Shown here one piece after another: positions 5,907 to 6,945 of a stretch of DNA of 6,945 nt. The notes under the pieces were generated by a model. That model was given only the letters and a program-made list of their open reading frames with translations. It made no database searches and was not told the origin of the DNA. Made by a program: the position numbers and the translations under genes. The DNA comes from Fimbriimonadaceae bacterium (GTDB lineage Bacteria > Armatimonadota > Fimbriimonadia > Fimbriimonadales > Fimbriimonadaceae), in assembly GCA_019454665.1 (NCBI GenBank), contig JACFNW010000114.1, forward strand, positions 1-6,945, written 5' to 3'. Positions within the stretch are counted from its first letter, which is position 1. Every line of letters starts with the position of its first letter.

Positions 5907-6323
5907 TTAGGAGACGATTCCCTCGGGGAACCACAGCGCGAGTTCGTTCGCGGCGGCTTCGGGGTCGCTGGACGAGTGGGTCAGGTTGTCGTCAATGCTG
6001 AGCGCGAAATCGCCTCGGACCGAACCGGGGGTGGCTTCGATCGGGTTCGTGGCGCCCATCATCGTGCGGATGGCCTTGACCGCGTTCGGCCCTTGGATGG
6101 CCATCGCGACCACCGGGCCGCTGCAAAGGTACTTGACGACGTCCTCGAAGAAGCCTTTGCCTTGGTGCTCGGCGTAGTGGGCTTCGACCAGTTCGCGCGG
6201 GGCGCGCATCAGTTTGAGTCCGACGACGTTCAGCCCGCGCTGCTCGATGCGGCGCGTGATCTCCCCGATCAGGTTGCGCTTCACGCCGCCGGGCTTGATG
6301 AGGACAAGGGTGGTTTCACTCAT
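5907..6323 (-). CDS. ndk: Nucleoside diphosphate kinase
   Basis: 138 residues, typical for Ndk, which transfers the gamma phosphate of ATP to NDPs through a phospho-histidine. The start ATG (6321-6323) gives the canonical beginning M-S-E-T-T-L-V-L-I-K-P. Family blocks present: K-P-G-G-V-K-R (10-16), H-Y-A-E-H-Q-G-K-G-F-F (49-59), S-G-P-V-V-A-M (68-74), G-A-T-N-P (90-94), P-G-S-V-R-G-D-F-A (99-107), and the active-site His116 in N-L-T-H-S-S-S-D. Two positions deviate: the usual K-P-D-G is K-P-G-G, and H-G-S-D-S (or H-A-S-D-S) reads H-S-S-S-D with no gap, so the Asp-Ser order is swapped. The Ser two residues after His is kept. Probably active. First gene of the operon, 4 nt before lpxD. Confidence 0.95.
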   Translation of the reverse strand: MSETTLVLIKPGGVKRNLIGEITRRIEQRGLNVVGLKLMRAPRELVEAHYAEHQGKGFFEDVVKYLCSGPVVAMAIQGPNAVKAIRTMMGATNPIEATPGSVRGDFALSIDDNLTHSSSDPEAAANELALWFPEGIVS

Positions 6324-6336
6324 GGTTCGAGGTCCG

Positions 6337-6345
6337 AGGATACCA
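6337..6345 (-). promoter_or_regulatory. Putative extended -10 promoter element for the ndk-lpxD-lpxC-mtaB operon
   Basis: On the - strand TGGTATCCT matches an extended -10 (TGn plus TATCCT, 4 of 6 to TATAAT). The last base of the hexamer is 13 nt from the ndk ATG, so a start point 7 nt downstream leaves only about 6 nt of leader. No Shine-Dalgarno precedes the ATG. The hexamer at the proper 17-bp distance (CGGATG) is a poor -35, which an extended -10 can tolerate. Confidence 0.4.
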
Positions 6346-6387
6346 GCCGAGGCCCTGTCCATCCGGGACGCGGAACCCCCAGTAGCC

Positions 6388-6402
6388 CCGCCGTCTCGGC
6401 GG
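6388..6402 (-). terminator. Short GC hairpin after the dockerin-tailed gene, possible terminator
   Basis: CCGCCG (6388-6393), TCT, CGGCGG (6397-6402) form a perfect 6-bp stem about 30 nt past the stop of the 6433-6945 gene and upstream of the ndk promoter. It has no U-tract on the - strand, so termination is only plausible. The rest of the 6324-6432 gap shows nothing else I can name. Confidence 0.3.
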
Positions 6403-6432
6403 TTGAAGTGTGGGACCGTGCGACCGCTTCGC

Positions 6433-6945
6433 TCAGACCCCGGACTGGCCGAATGCGGCGCGAAGCACCAAGAAATCGGAGACGCCCACCGAACCGTTGC
6501 CGTCCAAGTCGGCGTTCGCGTTCCAGTTGCCGCTGGACGAAGTGCTTCCAAAGGCGGCTCGCAAGGCAAGGAAGTCGCTCACGTTCACCGTGTTGTCGCC
6601 GTTCACGTCCCCGTTCCGAAGCGTGAGCGCCAGACCCGAGACTCCCGAGGTCCCGATGACCACGTTGCTCAACCGTTCGCGCAGCCAGTGCGACGCCTTG
6701 CACGCCACGTCGTAGGTCCCCGAGAGCGTCGAGGGGAACGAGAACGCGCCCGCCGCTCCGAGCGTCGCGTTGAACGTGGCGACCACCGTCGAGGTGCCCG
6801 GGGTGCGCAACTGAAACTCCACCGGCGTCCCGCTCACCGTGCCCGAGAACGAACCCAACGTGATGTTGCCCGAAACCGGGAACGTCGCGGGAAGCAGTTG
6901 ACCCAAGCGGGCCGTGGTGTTGAACGAGGTCCACGTGCCGGCGTC
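6433..6945 (-). CDS. C-terminal part of a dockerin-type-repeat protein, probably secreted; 5' end beyond the right edge
   Basis: The frame is open to the window edge, giving 170 visible residues that begin D-A-G-T-W-T-S-F-N; an in-frame TTG at 6904-6906 is not a credible start. Residues about 22-110 are a beta-rich, Thr/Ser/Gly-rich segment (carboxypeptidase-regulatory-like or Ig-like) containing G-T-Y-D-V-A-C-K-A-S-H-W-L-R. Two calcium-binding dockerin-type loops follow: D-V-N-G-D-N-T-V-N-V-S-D (113-124) and D-L-D-G-N-G-S-V-G-V-S-D (146-157), each continued by F-L-x-L-R-A-A-F-G. Dockerins bind cohesins in cellulosomes, but in many non-cellulosomal bacteria such tails close large exported proteins with unknown anchoring roles. 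What the N-terminal part does cannot be seen. This tail style, with A-S-H-W-L-R, is what I associate with Armatimonadota. It is separated from ndk by 109 nt and has its own stop (TGA, 6433-6435). Confidence 0.85.
   Translation of the reverse strand, partial: DAGTWTSFNTTARLGQLLPATFPVSGNITLGSFSGTVSGTPVEFQLRTPGTSTVVATFNATLGAAGAFSFPSTLSGTYDVACKASHWLRERLSNVVIGTSGVSGLALTLRNGDVNGDNTVNVSDFLALRAAFGSTSSSGNWNANADLDGNGSVGVSDFLVLRAAFGQSGV

Noticed and set aside
6356..6361. TGGACA on the - strand as the -35 box of the ndk promoter
   Set aside because: It is only 13 bp from the TATCCT hexamer, too short for a sigma70 spacer.
6324..6569. N-terminal extension of ndk up to 6569
   Set aside because: Ndk proteins begin with M-x-x-T-L-V-L-I-K-P as at ATG 6321-6323; the extension would run through the promoter, the hairpin and into the dockerin gene.
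4014..6626. Long + strand open frames opposite lpxC, lpxD and ndk
   Set aside because: All three - strand genes have complete family motifs; the opposite frames have low-complexity composition and no motifs.

Overview
The window looks like a chromosomal piece of a GC-rich Gram-negative (diderm) bacterium. Two adjacent lipid A genes (lpxD, lpxC) imply an outer membrane with LPS. The protein cut by the right edge ends in a pair of dockerin-type repeats preceded by a beta-rich segment with an A-S-H-W-L-R motif. From memory, that tail style is common in Armatimonadota (Fimbriimonadia), so this phylum is my best guess. It is an inference from style, not a database result.

Layout. (1) Positions 1-155, + strand: the 3' end of a VOC/glyoxalase-fold gene related to catechol-2,3-dioxygenase, with a one-base frameshift just before its last 16 codons. 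(2) Positions 156-301: intergenic, holding an 87-nt nested inverted repeat, a run of nine C, and a good sigma70-like promoter touching that run. (3) Positions 302-2667, + strand: two overlapping, translationally coupled genes. The first encodes a secreted protein with the His/Cys dyad layout of clan CD (caspase/gingipain/CHAT-like) cysteine peptidases. The second is an unrecognised protein with PepSY-like segments. (4) Positions 2668-2743: a short convergent gap with a GC hairpin. (5) Positions 6323 down to 2744, - strand: a compact operon ndk > lpxD > lpxC > mtaB, with junctions of 4 nt, a 4-nt overlap and 7 nt. (6) Positions 6324-6432: the ndk promoter region and a small hairpin. (7) Positions 6433-6945, - strand: the C-terminal 170 residues of a large, probably secreted, dockerin-tailed protein that enters from beyond the right edge.

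How the genes work together. LpxD and LpxC are consecutive-pathway enzymes of lipid A synthesis: LpxC deacetylates and LpxD then N-acylates the glucosamine precursor. Ndk (NTP supply) and MtaB (methylthiolation of t6A37 in tRNA) are housekeeping enzymes sharing the same transcript. The 302-2667 pair is the accessory part of the window and the best candidate for something undescribed: a possible exported caspase-fold protease with a coupled PepSY-like partner. Both the promoter of this pair and the putative ndk promoter lie so close to their ATG that leaderless or nearly leaderless mRNAs are predicted.

No tRNA, rRNA, CRISPR array, insertion sequence or attachment site was seen. No gene-free stretch exceeds 150 bases.
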